A stretch of 64,000 bases of DNA from Iodobacter fluviatilis (GCF_004194535.1 NZ_CP025781.1:1984001-2048000), one strand, 5' to 3'; shown: positions 44,796-54,140, counted from the first letter of the stretch. The notes: generated by a model not told the origin, from the letters alone. Made by a program: numbers and translations.

Positions 44796-45526
44796 AAAAA
44801 GCCCAAATATTGTTTGAGCAGGGAGATCATCGTTGGTTGGCCATTTCGCGGGATCCCGAGCGCCCCAATCATTTAATTGATACCAATGAATATGTCATTG
44901 TTAATGGGGGGGAGGCATTAATAACCGATCCGGGTGGATTAGAAGTTTTCCCTGCCGTATTTTCCGCAGTAAGCTCGGTGCTTGATCCTCGGCTTATTCG
45001 TACTATTTTTTCCTCACACCAAGATCCCGATGTGATTTCATCTTTGGCGCTTTGGTTGGAATTTAACCCCGAGCTGAAGTGCCATATTTCTGGTTTATGG
45101 GCTACTTTTGTTCCACACTTTGGTGGCTCAAGTGACACCATGGTCAGTATTCCAGATCAAGGCAGTGAAATGATCGTTGGGAGTGCTCATCTCAGCACGA
45201 TTCCTGCTCACTACCTACATTCTTCAGGAAATTTTCATCTTTATGATCCTTTGGCTAAAGTGCTTTTTTCTGGCGATGTAGGGGCGGCTCTGCTGCCAGA
45301 AGGAAATAGTGATTTATTTGTGACTGATTTTGATCGGCATATTCGTTTTGCAGAGGGCTTTCATAAGCGCTGGATGGGTTCCAATAGTGCAAAGCGGGTG
45401 TGGTGTGAAAGGGTGACTAGCTTAAAAATAGATATGATTTGCCCTCAGCATGGGTCAGTTTATTCTGGGGATGACGTAGAGAGATTTATCAATTGGTTCG
45501 ATGAATTACAAGTGGGTCTTTTCTGA
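44792..45526 (+). CDS. ODP-like di-iron metallo-beta-lactamase-fold sensor
   Basis: 244 residues with the flavodiiron-type metallo-beta-lactamase fold but no flavodoxin domain. Likely metal ligands: H76, D78, D80 (FSSHQDPDV), H143 (YLHSSGNFHLYD), D162 (LFSGDVGAALL) and H220 (CPQHGSVY). These proteins bind a di-iron centre and oxygen; in Treponema denticola such an ODP protein is encoded with a cytosolic sensor-less chemoreceptor and acts in oxygen/iron chemotaxis. The start overlaps the chemoreceptor-tip gene by four bases. An enzymatic role cannot be excluded. Confidence 0.75.
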   Translation: MKKAQILFEQGDHRWLAISRDPERPNHLIDTNEYVIVNGGEALITDPGGLEVFPAVFSAVSSVLDPRLIRTIFSSHQDPDVISSLALWLEFNPELKCHISGLWATFVPHFGGSSDTMVSIPDQGSEMIVGSAHLSTIPAHYLHSSGNFHLYDPLAKVLFSGDVGAALLPEGNSDLFVTDFDRHIRFAEGFHKRWMGSNSAKRVWCERVTSLKIDMICPQHGSVYSGDDVERFINWFDELQVGLF

Positions 45527-45617
45527 TTTTTTTACATGAGTAGATGCTTTGGGGGGCTAGAAATGCGTGCATTCAGCCCCCATTTCATTTGCTCAATCAA
45601 TAAAGAACTCAGGAAAA

Positions 45618-46355
45618 ATGATGAGCATTACTGTTAATGGTGTTGAGATTACCGATGTAATGATTGCGGCTGAAAGCCAGCATCACCAGGATGCTCCATC
45701 TGCGATCGATGCAACGGTGCAAGAGCTTATTTTGCGTGAGCTATTGTTGCAACGTGCTGCAACGCTGTCGATTGAAGCCGCTAGCCCAGAAGAAACCATT
45801 GGTTTATTGCTGCAAACGGAAGTAAAAATCACGGATCCAGATGAGGTCGCTTGCCAGCAGTATTACGACAATAACCCACAATCTTTTGTGCGAGGTGAAA
45901 CGTTAGAAGGCAGTCATATTTTATTTAAAACCGGTGAAACAGAGCTGGTAGATACCGTGCTGGCTAATGCGGTATTGGCCGAAGTAAAAGCTAATCCAGA
46001 AAAGTTTGAAGAGCTCGCGCGTCAACATTCCAGCTGCCCATCTGGTCAGCAGGGCGGTAATCTGGGCCAATTTGGCCGTGGCCAAATGGTGCCAGAATTT
46101 GAACAAGTGGCATTTAGCCTGAATGAAGGCGAAATTGCCGCTGATTTAGTTGAAACACGCTTTGGTTTACATATTATTCGCGCAGGTAGCAAGGCTGAAG
46201 GCGCAATGGTGAGTTTTGATGAAGTAAAAGCAAAACTAGCCGAATTTCTGAGTGATGTGGCAACCCGTCGTGCCATGAATCAATACCTACAAACGCTAGT
46301 GAATGCCGCTAAAATTGAAGGTTATACCTTGCCTAGCCCTGATGCCGCTCAGTAA
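45618..46355 (+). CDS. Parvulin-type peptidyl-prolyl isomerase (NifM/PpiC-like)
   Basis: 245 residues from ATG 45618 behind AGGAAA; a longer frame from 45567 lacks a ribosome-binding site. An N-terminal helical region (about 1-105) precedes the parvulin domain (about 110-215) with GSHILFKT, FEELARQHSSCPSGQQGGNLGQFGRGQMVPEFE and TRFGLHIIRA. No signal peptide is visible, so it is probably cytosolic, like NifM-type folding helpers. Substrates unknown. Confidence 0.85.
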   Translation: MMSITVNGVEITDVMIAAESQHHQDAPSAIDATVQELILRELLLQRAATLSIEAASPEETIGLLLQTEVKITDPDEVACQQYYDNNPQSFVRGETLEGSHILFKTGETELVDTVLANAVLAEVKANPEKFEELARQHSSCPSGQQGGNLGQFGRGQMVPEFEQVAFSLNEGEIAADLVETRFGLHIIRAGSKAEGAMVSFDEVKAKLAEFLSDVATRRAMNQYLQTLVNAAKIEGYTLPSPDAAQ

Positions 46356-46360
46356 CTGAG

Positions 46361-46580
46361 GTTAAGTACAAGAGGTTTTCGTCCGCGAAAGCTACCATTG
46401 AAGCCCTTAATTTGCTGAATCCGTATTTTAATTGTGCATCTGAAGGGCGATATTGGTTTATCCCTGAAGCCATTGATGACTATTTATCAAGTGGGCTTCG
46501 AGTAATTTGCATTTACCTTGTTACATTTGTCTGTGATTAGGCTGCGGACGGGCTTTGTTTTGCTTCGCTCATCCGCGGCC
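46361..46580 (+). other. Protein-like fragment without start codon, followed by a hairpin (moaA upstream region)
   Basis: From 46361 to TAG 46538-46540 one plus-strand frame is open for 59 codons and reads like protein (KATIEALNLLNPYF, EGRYWFIPEAIDDYL) but has no ATG or ribosome-binding site. A hairpin follows: GGCTGCGGA (46540-46548) with TCCGCGGCC (46572-46580). It may be a gene remnant. No mobile element or riboswitch was identified in this 325-base gap; a Moco RNA could not be confirmed by eye. Confidence 0.25.
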
Positions 46581-46680
46581 TTAAAATATATTTCTATCTA
46601 TTTGGTAGTAGTTTACCTCCCTCGTCCGACTAAGCTTTTGAGGCAAAAAAAACAGTAGAATAAGCCGTAGGAGAAAAGCC

Positions 46681-47654
46681 ATGCTTCAAGATCGGTTCGG
46701 ACGTTCTATCAGCTATTTGCGCGTTTCAGTCACAGATCGTTGTGATTTGCGTTGTAGTTATTGCATGCCTAAAGGCTTCTCTGGTTTTGAAGAGCCCGCT
46801 CACTGGCTAACGTTTGATGAAATGACGCGCTTGATCGGGCTGTTTGCCCAAGTAGGTGTGGGCAGGGTGCGCTTAACGGGGGGCGAGCCACTACTGCGCA
46901 AAGATTTGCCGCTGCTGGCCGCAAGAATTGCCGCCTTACCGGGTATCCGCGATTTATCCCTATCGACCAATGCCACTCAGTTAGAAAAGCACGCTGTTGC
47001 GCTGAAAGCTGCAGGCGTTAGCCGGATTAATGTCAGCTTAGATTCACTGGAAAAAGCCTGCTTGGAAGACATTGTGGGGAAGGCTGCTTTTGAGCGGATT
47101 ATGGCCGGTATTATGGCGGGCAAGGCGGTTGGTTTTGATCCCATCAAAATTAATATGGTCGCCATGCGTGGCGTAAATGACCATGAAATTGAGAATATGG
47201 CGGCATTTTGCCTCCAAAACGGTTTTATTTTGCGCTTGATTGAAGCCATGCCGATGGGGGACACGGGGCGCAATGCGCAGTATATGCCGCTGGATGAAGT
47301 GAGGGATTCGCTAGTGGCGCGCTTAGGATTAGAGCCCGAAGCCTTGGAGTTGGGGGGGGGCCCGCGCGTTACTGGAAAACCAGCGACGGTAGTGGCCGGA
47401 TTGGCTTTATTACACCGATTTCACAGCACTTCTGTGCCACCTGTAATCGAATTCGGCTGGCGGTCGATGGCACGCTCTATATGTGCTTGGGGCAGGAGGA
47501 AAAGTTCTCTTTTAGGCCGTTGCTTAGAGGAGGAGCTACCGATACAGAAATTTTGGCTGCGATTGCCGAGGCAATTGAATTAAAACCAGAAAAACATGAG
47601 TTTCGGGAATCACCGTTGCAAATCGTACGGTTTATGTCGCAGACCGGCGGTTAA
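46681..47654 (+). pseudogene. moaA: GTP 3',8-cyclase MoaA, frameshifted in a G9 tract
   Basis: The N-terminal radical-SAM part is intact: C21, C25 and C28 in RCDLRCSYC, then LTGGEPLLRKD. The frame reads to 47583 but becomes nonsense after the run of nine G at 47352-47360. One base more (or two fewer) joins it to the correct C-terminus, GPARYWKTSDGSGRIG, with the second-cluster cysteines HFCATCNRIRL and YMC, ending at TAA 47654; restored length about 324 residues (E. coli 329). MoaA starts molybdopterin synthesis from GTP. The start has a good AGGAG site. The lesion could be sequencing, slippage or real inactivation; intact downstream Moco genes favour a functional gene. Confidence 0.88.
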
Positions 47655-47739
47655 GTCATTTTCTATAGTGGATGTTTTTCTTTCACGTAATCGGTCTGTG
47701 GTGGATAATCAGCCGGTCTTTTATTACGGGTAAACCCCT

Positions 47740-48408
47740 ATGGCCGATTTGCATCAGTTTATTGAAGGTTTTCGTGAATTTCAGCAACAATATTTTGCTG
47801 GTGAAACCGCTTTGTTTGATCGTTTACGCGCTGGTCAGACACCAACTACTGTGTTGATAGGCTGCTGTGATTCTCGGGTCGATCCCGCCATTCTTACCCA
47901 ATGTGCACCAGGCGAAATGTTCATTATTCGCAACGTGGCTAATTTGGTGCCGCCATTTGAGCAGGGAACAACCAATCAAGGGGTCTCGGCGGCTCTGCAA
48001 TACGCAGTGACGGTGCTTAATGTCAGCCGGATTGTGGTGCTAGGGCATAGCCATTGCGGCGGTATTAAAGGCTTAATGGATAGTAATGATATCGTGGATA
48101 AAGACGATTTCTTGGGCCGTTGGATTCATATTGCGAGTAAGGCAAAGCAGCGGGTCTTGCAGCAGCTACCTCATGCCGATAAAGCTACTCAGTATCGGGC
48201 CTGTGAGCTGGAAGCGATTCGTGATTCGTTGGTTAATCTAGAGACTTTTCCTTGGATTAAACAGCGGCTTGGTAGTGCTGAACTGAGTTTACATGGTTGG
48301 TTTTTTGATTTTGAGCACGGTGCTTTGTTGGGGTTTGATGAAGAGAGCAAGCAATTTCAGCCCTTAGTAAGCGCCCTGCCAATCAAAGATTTTTGGATCG
48401 AGATTTAA
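47740..48408 (+). CDS. can: Beta-class carbonic anhydrase
   Basis: 222 residues. Zinc ligands C42, H103 and C106 with catalytic D44 (IGCCDSRVDP, LGHSHCGGIKGLM), as in E. coli Can. It interconverts CO2 and bicarbonate in the cytosol. It lies between moaA and mobB with no gap before mobB, so it is probably co-transcribed with the molybdenum cofactor genes, which is not an obvious functional pairing. Confidence 0.95.
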   Translation: MADLHQFIEGFREFQQQYFAGETALFDRLRAGQTPTTVLIGCCDSRVDPAILTQCAPGEMFIIRNVANLVPPFEQGTTNQGVSAALQYAVTVLNVSRIVVLGHSHCGGIKGLMDSNDIVDKDDFLGRWIHIASKAKQRVLQQLPHADKATQYRACELEAIRDSLVNLETFPWIKQRLGSAELSLHGWFFDFEHGALLGFDEESKQFQPLVSALPIKDFWIEI

Positions 48409-48897
48409 TTGCACTTACAAAGTCCTCAGCGCGTTTTAGGTATTGTGGGGTGGTCAGGCAGCGGTAAGACCACCCTAATAGAAAAACTGCTGCCAGAATT
48501 GGCACGTTTGGGACTTAAAGTGAGTGTCATCAAACATACGCATCATGATGTGGAGTTTGAGCCCGAGGGTAAAGACAGCATACGATTCAGGGCCGCGGGT
48601 GCGGGGGAAGTATTACTCGCTACACCAAAGCGCTTTGTCCTACAGCATGAAATGCCTGAGCCGCTGCCTTTAAGTGCGTTGCTAGCACGAATGGCCCCCG
48701 TTGATTTAGTGCTGGTTGAAGGCTTTAAAACGGCGGCGATTCCTAAGTTAGAAGTCCGCCGTGCCAGCCACCCCGCCTTGGTGGATCCCTATATTATTGC
48801 GATTGCCAGCGATTACTCACTTCACAGCTCCCTGCCTGTACTCGATCTTAACCAAGCTGCAGTCATTGCGGCGTTTATTAGTGATTTGCCATGCTAG
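48409..48897 (+). CDS. mobB: Molybdopterin-guanine dinucleotide biosynthesis protein MobB
   Basis: 162 residues. Starts at TTG 48409 immediately after the can stop; no later start would keep the Walker A loop GWSGSGKTT (residues about 13-21). Other motifs: [25 protein letters not shown] and [17 protein letters not shown], both typical of MobB. This GTP-binding adaptor helps MobA attach GMP to molybdopterin. Its end overlaps the moeA start by seven bases. Confidence 0.92.
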   Translation: MHLQSPQRVLGIVGWSGSGKTTLIEKLLPELARLGLKVSVIKHTHHDVEFEPEGKDSIRFRAAGAGEVLLATPKRFVLQHEMPEPLPLSALLARMAPVDLVLVEGFKTAAIPKLEVRRASHPALVDPYIIAIASDYSLHSSLPVLDLNQAAVIAAFISDLPC

Positions 48898-50069
48898 ATT
48901 TTGATACAGCCCTTTCCCGTTTACTCCTAGCAGCCCGTGTTTCAAGTGGGGTGGACGTGTTGCCGCTGAGCCAAGCTAATGGCCGTGTACTTAGTCATGA
49001 CTTGGTTTCGCAGGTGTCCGTGCCAAGTTTTGATAATAGCGCCATGGATGGTTACGCCCTGAATATTGGCGACTCATGGCCCGACAGTTTTAAGCTAGTG
49101 CAGCGTATTGCCGCTGGTAATGTTGGGCAGGCTTTAAATAGTGGCGAGGCGGCCCGTATTTTTACTGGAGCGCCAATTCCAGCTGGGGCCAATGTGGTGG
49201 TGATGCAAGAAAATTGCCGCACCGAGGATGGGCAAGTTTATATCGCAGCGCCGCTTGAGCTCGGGAGCAATATTCGTTTACGGGGTGAAGACATCGCTGC
49301 AGGTAGCGTGATTTTGCCAGCGGGAACGCGGCTTAGCCCTGCGGCGATTGGCTTAGTCGCATCGATTGGTGTTGCAGAGCTCACTGTGAAGCAGCGTTTA
49401 AGAGTGGCCCTACTATCGACTGGTGATGAGCTGGTAGAGCCCGGACAGCCACTTGGCGCAGGTCAAATTTATAACTCCAACCGCTATGCCCTGACTGCAC
49501 TACTGGACGATTGCCTGATTACTGACTTAGGCATTGTGCCGGATGATGCGGAGCTGACTCGGGATATTCTGCAAACAGCCGCAAAGCAGCACGATGTGCT
49601 GATTACCTCTGGTGGCGTATCGGTAGGGGAAGAAGATCATGTCAAGGGTGCGGTAGAGCTGCTAGGTCATTTAGATTTATGGAAAATTGCAATAAAGCCA
49701 GGCAAGCCTTTTGCCTATGGGCGAATTGGCGATTGTGATTTTATTGGTTTGCCAGGTAATCCGGTTTCTAGCTTAGTGACCTTTTTATTATTAGTACGGC
49801 CTTTTTTATTAGCCCGCTTAGCGTGTTTAAAGCTGCAACCTGCAAGATTTAAATTAATGGCCGCTTTTGATTGGAAAAAAGCAGGTAATCGCCGTGAGTT
49901 TTTACGTGGCAAGTTAAATGAACAAGGCCATGTAGAGATTTACCCACAGCAAGGCTCTGGTGTATTAACGTCTTTAGTTTGGGGCGATGGCTTGGTGGAT
50001 ATTGCCGTGGGCGAAACGATTAAGCTTGGGGATAGCGTGCAGTTCATTCCATTCCATAGCATGCGATGA
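48891..50069 (+). CDS. moeA: Molybdopterin molybdenumtransferase MoeA
   Basis: 392 residues. Conserved segments: [72 protein letters not shown] and [27 protein letters not shown]. It inserts molybdate into adenylylated molybdopterin in the cytosol. Overlaps mobB by seven bases; followed by a 185-base gap containing a hairpin before moaD. Confidence 0.95.
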   Translation: MLDFDTALSRLLLAARVSSGVDVLPLSQANGRVLSHDLVSQVSVPSFDNSAMDGYALNIGDSWPDSFKLVQRIAAGNVGQALNSGEAARIFTGAPIPAGANVVVMQENCRTEDGQVYIAAPLELGSNIRLRGEDIAAGSVILPAGTRLSPAAIGLVASIGVAELTVKQRLRVALLSTGDELVEPGQPLGAGQIYNSNRYALTALLDDCLITDLGIVPDDAELTRDILQTAAKQHDVLITSGGVSVGEEDHVKGAVELLGHLDLWKIAIKPGKPFAYGRIGDCDFIGLPGNPVSSLVTFLLLVRPFLLARLACLKLQPARFKLMAAFDWKKAGNRREFLRGKLNEQGHVEIYPQQGSGVLTSLVWGDGLVDIAVGETIKLGDSVQFIPFHSMR

Positions 50070-50183
50070 ATGGGGTGATTAATGCTATGCTGCAAACATA
50101 TAAGTAAGGCTGATGTAGTACAGTATCAATTATTGGATATCTAGGTGAAATATCGTAGGCCTACTGGCTTACTTTGTGTTTGG

Positions 50184-50203
50184 GGGCGCTGCTAGCAGCG
50201 CCC
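50184..50203. other. Perfect GC-rich hairpin between moeA and moaD
   Basis: GGGCGCTG-CTAG-CAGCGCCC: 8-base perfect stem with four-base loop, not followed by a T run. It may be a processing or regulatory hairpin inside the Moco operon. Confidence 0.4.
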
Positions 50204-50254
50204 TAAGAGCTTTACCAAGCTGAGTTTTAAGAAAGAGCGATTTTAGAGATGACC

Positions 50255-50506
50255 ATGATTCGTGTTTTATATTTTGCTCGGCTGCGTGATGCATTTGCTT
50301 GTGAAAGTGAAGAGCTGCCTATGCCAAGCCCCGCAACCGTGGCTGGATTGATTGCAATATTGATATCGCGTGGCGATATTTGGGCGGCGGAATTATCGGG
50401 GAATAAAATATTTAGAGTCGCCGTTAATCAAGAAATGGCTCAGCTCAGCGATATGATTCCAAGTAATGCAGAAGTGGCTATTTTTCCTCCTGTGACGGGG
50501 GGCTAA
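50255..50506 (+). CDS. moaD: Molybdopterin synthase sulfur carrier subunit MoaD
   Basis: 83 residues from the second ATG (50255), which has AGAG six bases upstream and gives the usual start MIRVLYFARLR; the first ATG (50249) is the alternative. Ubiquitin-like fold ending in the diglycine (PPVTGG) that is thiocarboxylated to donate sulfur to precursor Z. Its stop shares one base with the moaE start (TAATG). Confidence 0.93.
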   Translation: MIRVLYFARLRDAFACESEELPMPSPATVAGLIAILISRGDIWAAELSGNKIFRVAVNQEMAQLSDMIPSNAEVAIFPPVTGG

Positions 50507-50970
50507 TGGCGGATATTCGAATTCTGGTGCAAAGCGCAGATTTTGATTTAGCTACAGAATATGCGCGCTTTGATAACGATGCCAGCATGGGCGCAATAGT
50601 GGCTTTTGTGGGCCGAGTGCGCGATTTAGATCAAAGCATTACCGCCATGCATTTAGAGCATTATCCTGGTATGACTGAAAAAGCTCTCGCTAAAATAGTC
50701 GGAGAGGCGTGCCAATATTGGCCTTTGCAAGCGGTGACGGTGATTCATCGTATTGGTGCTTTGCAAGCAGCAGAGCAAATTGTGCTGGTGTTAACGGCAT
50801 CAAAGCACCGGCAAGCGGCCTATGAATCAAATGCATTTATTATGGATTTCCTAAAAACACAAGCGCCGTTCTGGAAAAAAGAAGGAACTGCTGCTTGCCT
50901 ACAATGGGTTGATGCACGATCAAGTGATCAAGGCGCGCTGGATCGTTGGCAGTACTTGAGGGTGGTTTAA
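50506..50970 (+). CDS. moaE: Molybdopterin synthase catalytic subunit MoaE
   Basis: 154 residues. Family motifs: [73 protein letters not shown] (with active-site lysines). With MoaD it converts cyclic pyranopterin monophosphate to molybdopterin. The next gene starts one base after its stop. Confidence 0.95.
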   Translation: MADIRILVQSADFDLATEYARFDNDASMGAIVAFVGRVRDLDQSITAMHLEHYPGMTEKALAKIVGEACQYWPLQAVTVIHRIGALQAAEQIVLVLTASKHRQAAYESNAFIMDFLKTQAPFWKKEGTAACLQWVDARSSDQGALDRWQYLRVV

Positions 50971-50971
50971 C

Positions 50972-52096
50972 ATGATTTTGGATGCAGTCATTCTGGCTGG
51001 TGGCGAAGGGCGCCGCATGGGGGGGCGTGATAAAGGCTTGGTTGAGCTTTCTGGTCGCCCCTTGGTAGAGTGGAGCCTAGAAGCCTTATCGCGGCAGACT
51101 CGTGCTGTTGATCATGTTTTAATTTCGGCCAATCGTAATTTGCCTGAATATGCACGTTTTGGTGCGCCTGTTTTGCGTGATGTTTATCCAGGGCATCCGG
51201 GCCCTTTGGCTGGAATTCACTCAGCCTTATTAGCTTCCCCCGCTAAATATCTTGTAGTTTTACCTTGTGATGTGCCATTTTTGCCTGCAGATTTGGTGGA
51301 AAAGTTATTGGCAAAAATAGAGCAAGATGAAACACAAGTGGTGATGGCACGCACCCCAGATGGGCAAGTTCATCCCACGATTTGCATGTTGCGTCACGAT
51401 GTTTTGCCTTCCTTAATGGAAAGGTTATCTAGGCAAGAGCTGAAATTATCTGCATGGCAAGAGAGCTTGCAGTTGCAATATGTAGACTTCCCCGAGTTGG
51501 CTTTTCCTAATCTAAATACGCAGGATGATTTAGCCGCTTGTGCTGCGCGGCTATCTGGCGTTGATACAATACCTATGCCTTACCGATCTACAGACCAGAG
51601 CGCAGATAGCGCATCAGGGCTCACGCATTTCAACGCTAATGGCGAAGCGCATATGGTGGATGTGGCGGGCAAGGTAGATAGCCACCGCATTGCCCGCGCC
51701 GTGGGCGAGATTCGTATGCTGCCCACTACCTTGCATCTGATTGAAACCGGCAGCCATAAAAAAGGCGATGTGCTGGGCGTGGCACGGATTGCTGGGATTA
51801 TGGCGTCTAAGCGCACCGCGGATTTAATCCCACTTTGCCACCCTATCCCGCTAACCAGCGTGAGCGTGGATTTCACGATTGATCGGGCAGGCAGCCTTGT
51901 GCGCTGTGAAGTCACGGCAGAAACAATCGGGCGCACAGGGGTAGAAATGGAAGCGCTTACCGCGTTGAATATCGCCCTATTAACTATCTACGATATGTGT
52001 AAAGCCGTGGATCGCGGCATGATTATGTCGCAGCTCCGCCTGCTGGAAAAACAAGGCGGTAAGTCTGGACATTGGCAGGCCAGCCATAGCATTTAA
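50972..52096 (+). CDS. MobA-MoaC fusion (guanylyltransferase + cyclic pyranopterin monophosphate synthase)
   Basis: 374 residues without an internal stop. Residues 1-195 are Mob[20 protein letters not shown] (GTP/phosphate loop), [14 protein letters not shown] and LNTQDDLAA. Residues about 213-374 are Moa[50 protein letters not shown] with its catalytic lysine, and MCKAVDRGM. The linker contains an in-frame ATG (MPYRSTDQS) without a good ribosome-binding site. MoaC acts second and MobA last in the pathway, so one polypeptide would join two non-consecutive steps. Confidence 0.93.
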   Translation: MILDAVILAGGEGRRMGGRDKGLVELSGRPLVEWSLEALSRQTRAVDHVLISANRNLPEYARFGAPVLRDVYPGHPGPLAGIHSALLASPAKYLVVLPCDVPFLPADLVEKLLAKIEQDETQVVMARTPDGQVHPTICMLRHDVLPSLMERLSRQELKLSAWQESLQLQYVDFPELAFPNLNTQDDLAACAARLSGVDTIPMPYRSTDQSADSASGLTHFNANGEAHMVDVAGKVDSHRIARAVGEIRMLPTTLHLIETGSHKKGDVLGVARIAGIMASKRTADLIPLCHPIPLTSVSVDFTIDRAGSLVRCEVTAETIGRTGVEMEALTALNIALLTIYDMCKAVDRGMIMSQLRLLEKQGGKSGHWQASHSI

Positions 52097-52106
52097 GGGG
52101 ATAGTA

Positions 52107-52949
52107 ATGATAGAAGTCCTGAAGCTAATGACGAGTAGAAGTTCGGAAATTAGCGCGACTTTTTTCTATCCCCAAGATCAGGCTAAAGCGGCGGTGCTCA
52201 TTGTCCCCGCGATGGGCGTGAGTCAGTCTTATTACGCGCCGCTGGCCTCTTGGCTGGCTGAGCAGGGTTTTTTAGTGGCCAGCTTTGATTACACCGGTAT
52301 GGGTTTATCCACACAGGGCAGTTTGCGTCAACTTGAAGTCAATATTTTGGATTGGGCTAAATACGATTGCGACACGATGTTAGCGGCGCTTTCACAAGCC
52401 GATCGCCCGCTGTATTGGCTGGGGCACAGCCTTGGTGGTCAATTACTAGGCTTGATTCCTGACCCAGAGCGGATTACCAAGGCCATCACCATTGCCAGTG
52501 GCAGCGGTTATTGGCTGGAAAACGCACTGAGCTTGCGCTGGAAAGTCTGGTGGCTATGGTTTGTGCTGGTGCCCTTATTGGTGCCCGTGTGTGGTTATTT
52601 CCCTGGCAAGCGTTTACGCAAAGTTGGCAATTTGCCGCGTGGTGTGATTGGGCAATGGCGGCGCTGGTGCTTAAACTCAGATTACGCTGTGGGTGCAGAA
52701 GGGCTTGAGGTGAAGGGCCGGTTTGCAGCGCTCACGCAGCCGATTACGGTGATGTCGTTTACCGATGATGAGCTGATGACGGCTAAAAGTATTCGCTCTT
52801 TACATGCTTTTTATACCCATTCCCCACAAAAAACCAAGCGCCTCTCACCCTATGATATTGGGGTAAAACAGATAGGACACTTTGGTTTTTTTAAGCCTCG
52901 TTTTAGCGAAAGCCTGTGGCAGGCTCATTTGTTGCCAGAGCTAAGCTAA
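52107..52949 (+). CDS. Alpha/beta hydrolase
   Basis: 280 residues with the serine-hydrolase nucleophile elbow GHSLGG, an early strand AVLIVPAMGVSQSYYAPLASWLAEQG, and FDYTGMGLS. The C-terminal acid/His region is GHFGFFKPRF. Ribosome-binding site AGGGGA. Follows mobA-moaC by 10 bases and is probably co-transcribed. Substrate unknown; membrane insertion is unlikely despite a Trp-rich stretch (WKVWWLWFVLVPLLVPV) that may form a lid. Confidence 0.75.
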   Translation: MIEVLKLMTSRSSEISATFFYPQDQAKAAVLIVPAMGVSQSYYAPLASWLAEQGFLVASFDYTGMGLSTQGSLRQLEVNILDWAKYDCDTMLAALSQADRPLYWLGHSLGGQLLGLIPDPERITKAITIASGSGYWLENALSLRWKVWWLWFVLVPLLVPVCGYFPGKRLRKVGNLPRGVIGQWRRWCLNSDYAVGAEGLEVKGRFAALTQPITVMSFTDDELMTAKSIRSLHAFYTHSPQKTKRLSPYDIGVKQIGHFGFFKPRFSESLWQAHLLPELS

Positions 52950-53315
52950 TCCCAGCAATGCATTCTTGCTCAATGCCACCGCCACAATATAGGCAAAACA
53001 AGCGATCGCTGCGATTAAGGCAGTTACACGGATTGTTTTGGTTTTGCCACGCTTTAGCGCGATTGTCCCCAGTACGATATACACCAACAGCCCACAGACT
53101 TTAGCCACCAGCCACATCTTGGGGCCGGGGTAGAGCATGGCTAGGCGAATGGCGCTCAGCAGCAACAGGGTGTCGATAATATGCGGCGCAATACGCAGAA
53201 ATTTTGTTTGTAAGTAGGCGGAGCCTTGCAGCATCAGGCCGCCACGCAGTAAAAATAGCCCCGCAGACAGGGCCACACACAGCATATGTAGATGTTTTAC
53301 AGCAAGATATTCCAT
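52941..53315 (-). CDS. SirB2-family membrane protein
   Basis: 124 residues from ATG 53315, giving the family-like start YLAVKHLHMLCVALSAGLFLLRGG; an ATG at 53354 would add 13 residues. Four hydrophobic segments with conserved-looking His (KHLHM; APHIIDTLLLLSAI). SirB2 proteins are small four-helix inner-membrane proteins of unknown function. Convergent with the hydrolase gene, overlapping its end by nine bases. Confidence 0.8.
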   Translation of the reverse strand: MEYLAVKHLHMLCVALSAGLFLLRGGLMLQGSAYLQTKFLRIAPHIIDTLLLLSAIRLAMLYPGPKMWLVAKVCGLLVYIVLGTIALKRGKTKTIRVTALIAAIACFAYIVAVALSKNALLGLA

Positions 53316-53408
53316 GGCAAGGGCGCTCTCGTGCGAAAATGGTGAGTTCTGCATCTTACTTGGCTTATGCTTGTGGATGTGGCCGGTGAAATGAAAGGAT
53401 AAGGGTTT

Positions 53409-54140
53409 ATGGAAGAATTACGATTATCAAAGCGCTTAGCTGAGCTGGGCCTTTGTTCGCGCCGTGAGGCCGATGAATATATTGCTAAAGGCTGGGTTAA
53501 AGTCGATGGCGTAGTGGTGGATGTGTTGGGTAGCAAGGTGCTGCCTAGCCAAACCGTGAGCTTAGAGCCAGCGGCCAAAGCCACTCAGGCTGGCCGAGTG
53601 ACTATCCTCGTGAATAAGCCCGTGGGTTATGTGTCTGGGCAAGCTGAAAAAGGCTACACCCCCGCCGTGGCGCTGGTGGTGCCGGATAACCATTGGGAAG
53701 GCGATACCAGCGGAATACGCTTTGTGCCCCCGCATATGCGTGATTTGGCCCCGGCTGGGCGCTTGGATATCGACTCGGTTGGATTATTGGTGCTGACCCA
53801 AGATGGCGTGGTGGCTAAAACTTTGGTTGGTGAAGGTTCCAATGTTGAAAAAGAATATCTAGTACGGGTAACGGGGCAGCTTTCCAGCGATGGCATGAAA
53901 AAGCTCAATCATGGCTTAAGCCTAGATGGCAAGGCGCTGAAACCGGCGCGTGTAAGTTGGCAAAATGAAAACCAACTGCGCTTTATTTTGCGCGAAGGTA
54001 AAAAACGCCAAATTCGCCGCATGTGCGAGTTAGTTGGCCTAGAAGTGGTGGGCTTAAAGCGGATTCGAATTGGTAAGGTTTTATTGGGCGATTTGCCGCC
54101 GGGTAAATGGCGTTATCTTTCTGCAACGGAGCGGTTCTAA
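53409..54140 (+). CDS. rRNA pseudouridine synthase (RsuA/RluB/E/F family)
   Basis: 243 residues. N-terminal S4 RNA-binding domain (LRLSKRLAELGLCSRREADEYIAKGWVKVDG), then the synthase domain with catalytic Asp in AGRLDIDSVGLL, and REGKKRQIRRMCELVGLEVVGLKRIRIG typical of RluB/E/F. It isomerises uridine in 23S or 16S rRNA; the exact site cannot be told, RluF-like is a fair guess. Its stop shares one base with the next start (TAATG). Confidence 0.9.
   Translation: MEELRLSKRLAELGLCSRREADEYIAKGWVKVDGVVVDVLGSKVLPSQTVSLEPAAKATQAGRVTILVNKPVGYVSGQAEKGYTPAVALVVPDNHWEGDTSGIRFVPPHMRDLAPAGRLDIDSVGLLVLTQDGVVAKTLVGEGSNVEKEYLVRVTGQLSSDGMKKLNHGLSLDGKALKPARVSWQNENQLRFILREGKKRQIRRMCELVGLEVVGLKRIRIGKVLLGDLPPGKWRYLSATERF

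Noticed and set aside
46356-46680. Moco riboswitch upstream of moaA
   Set aside because: A hairpin exists, but I could not match the multi-stem Moco RNA consensus by eye; not called.
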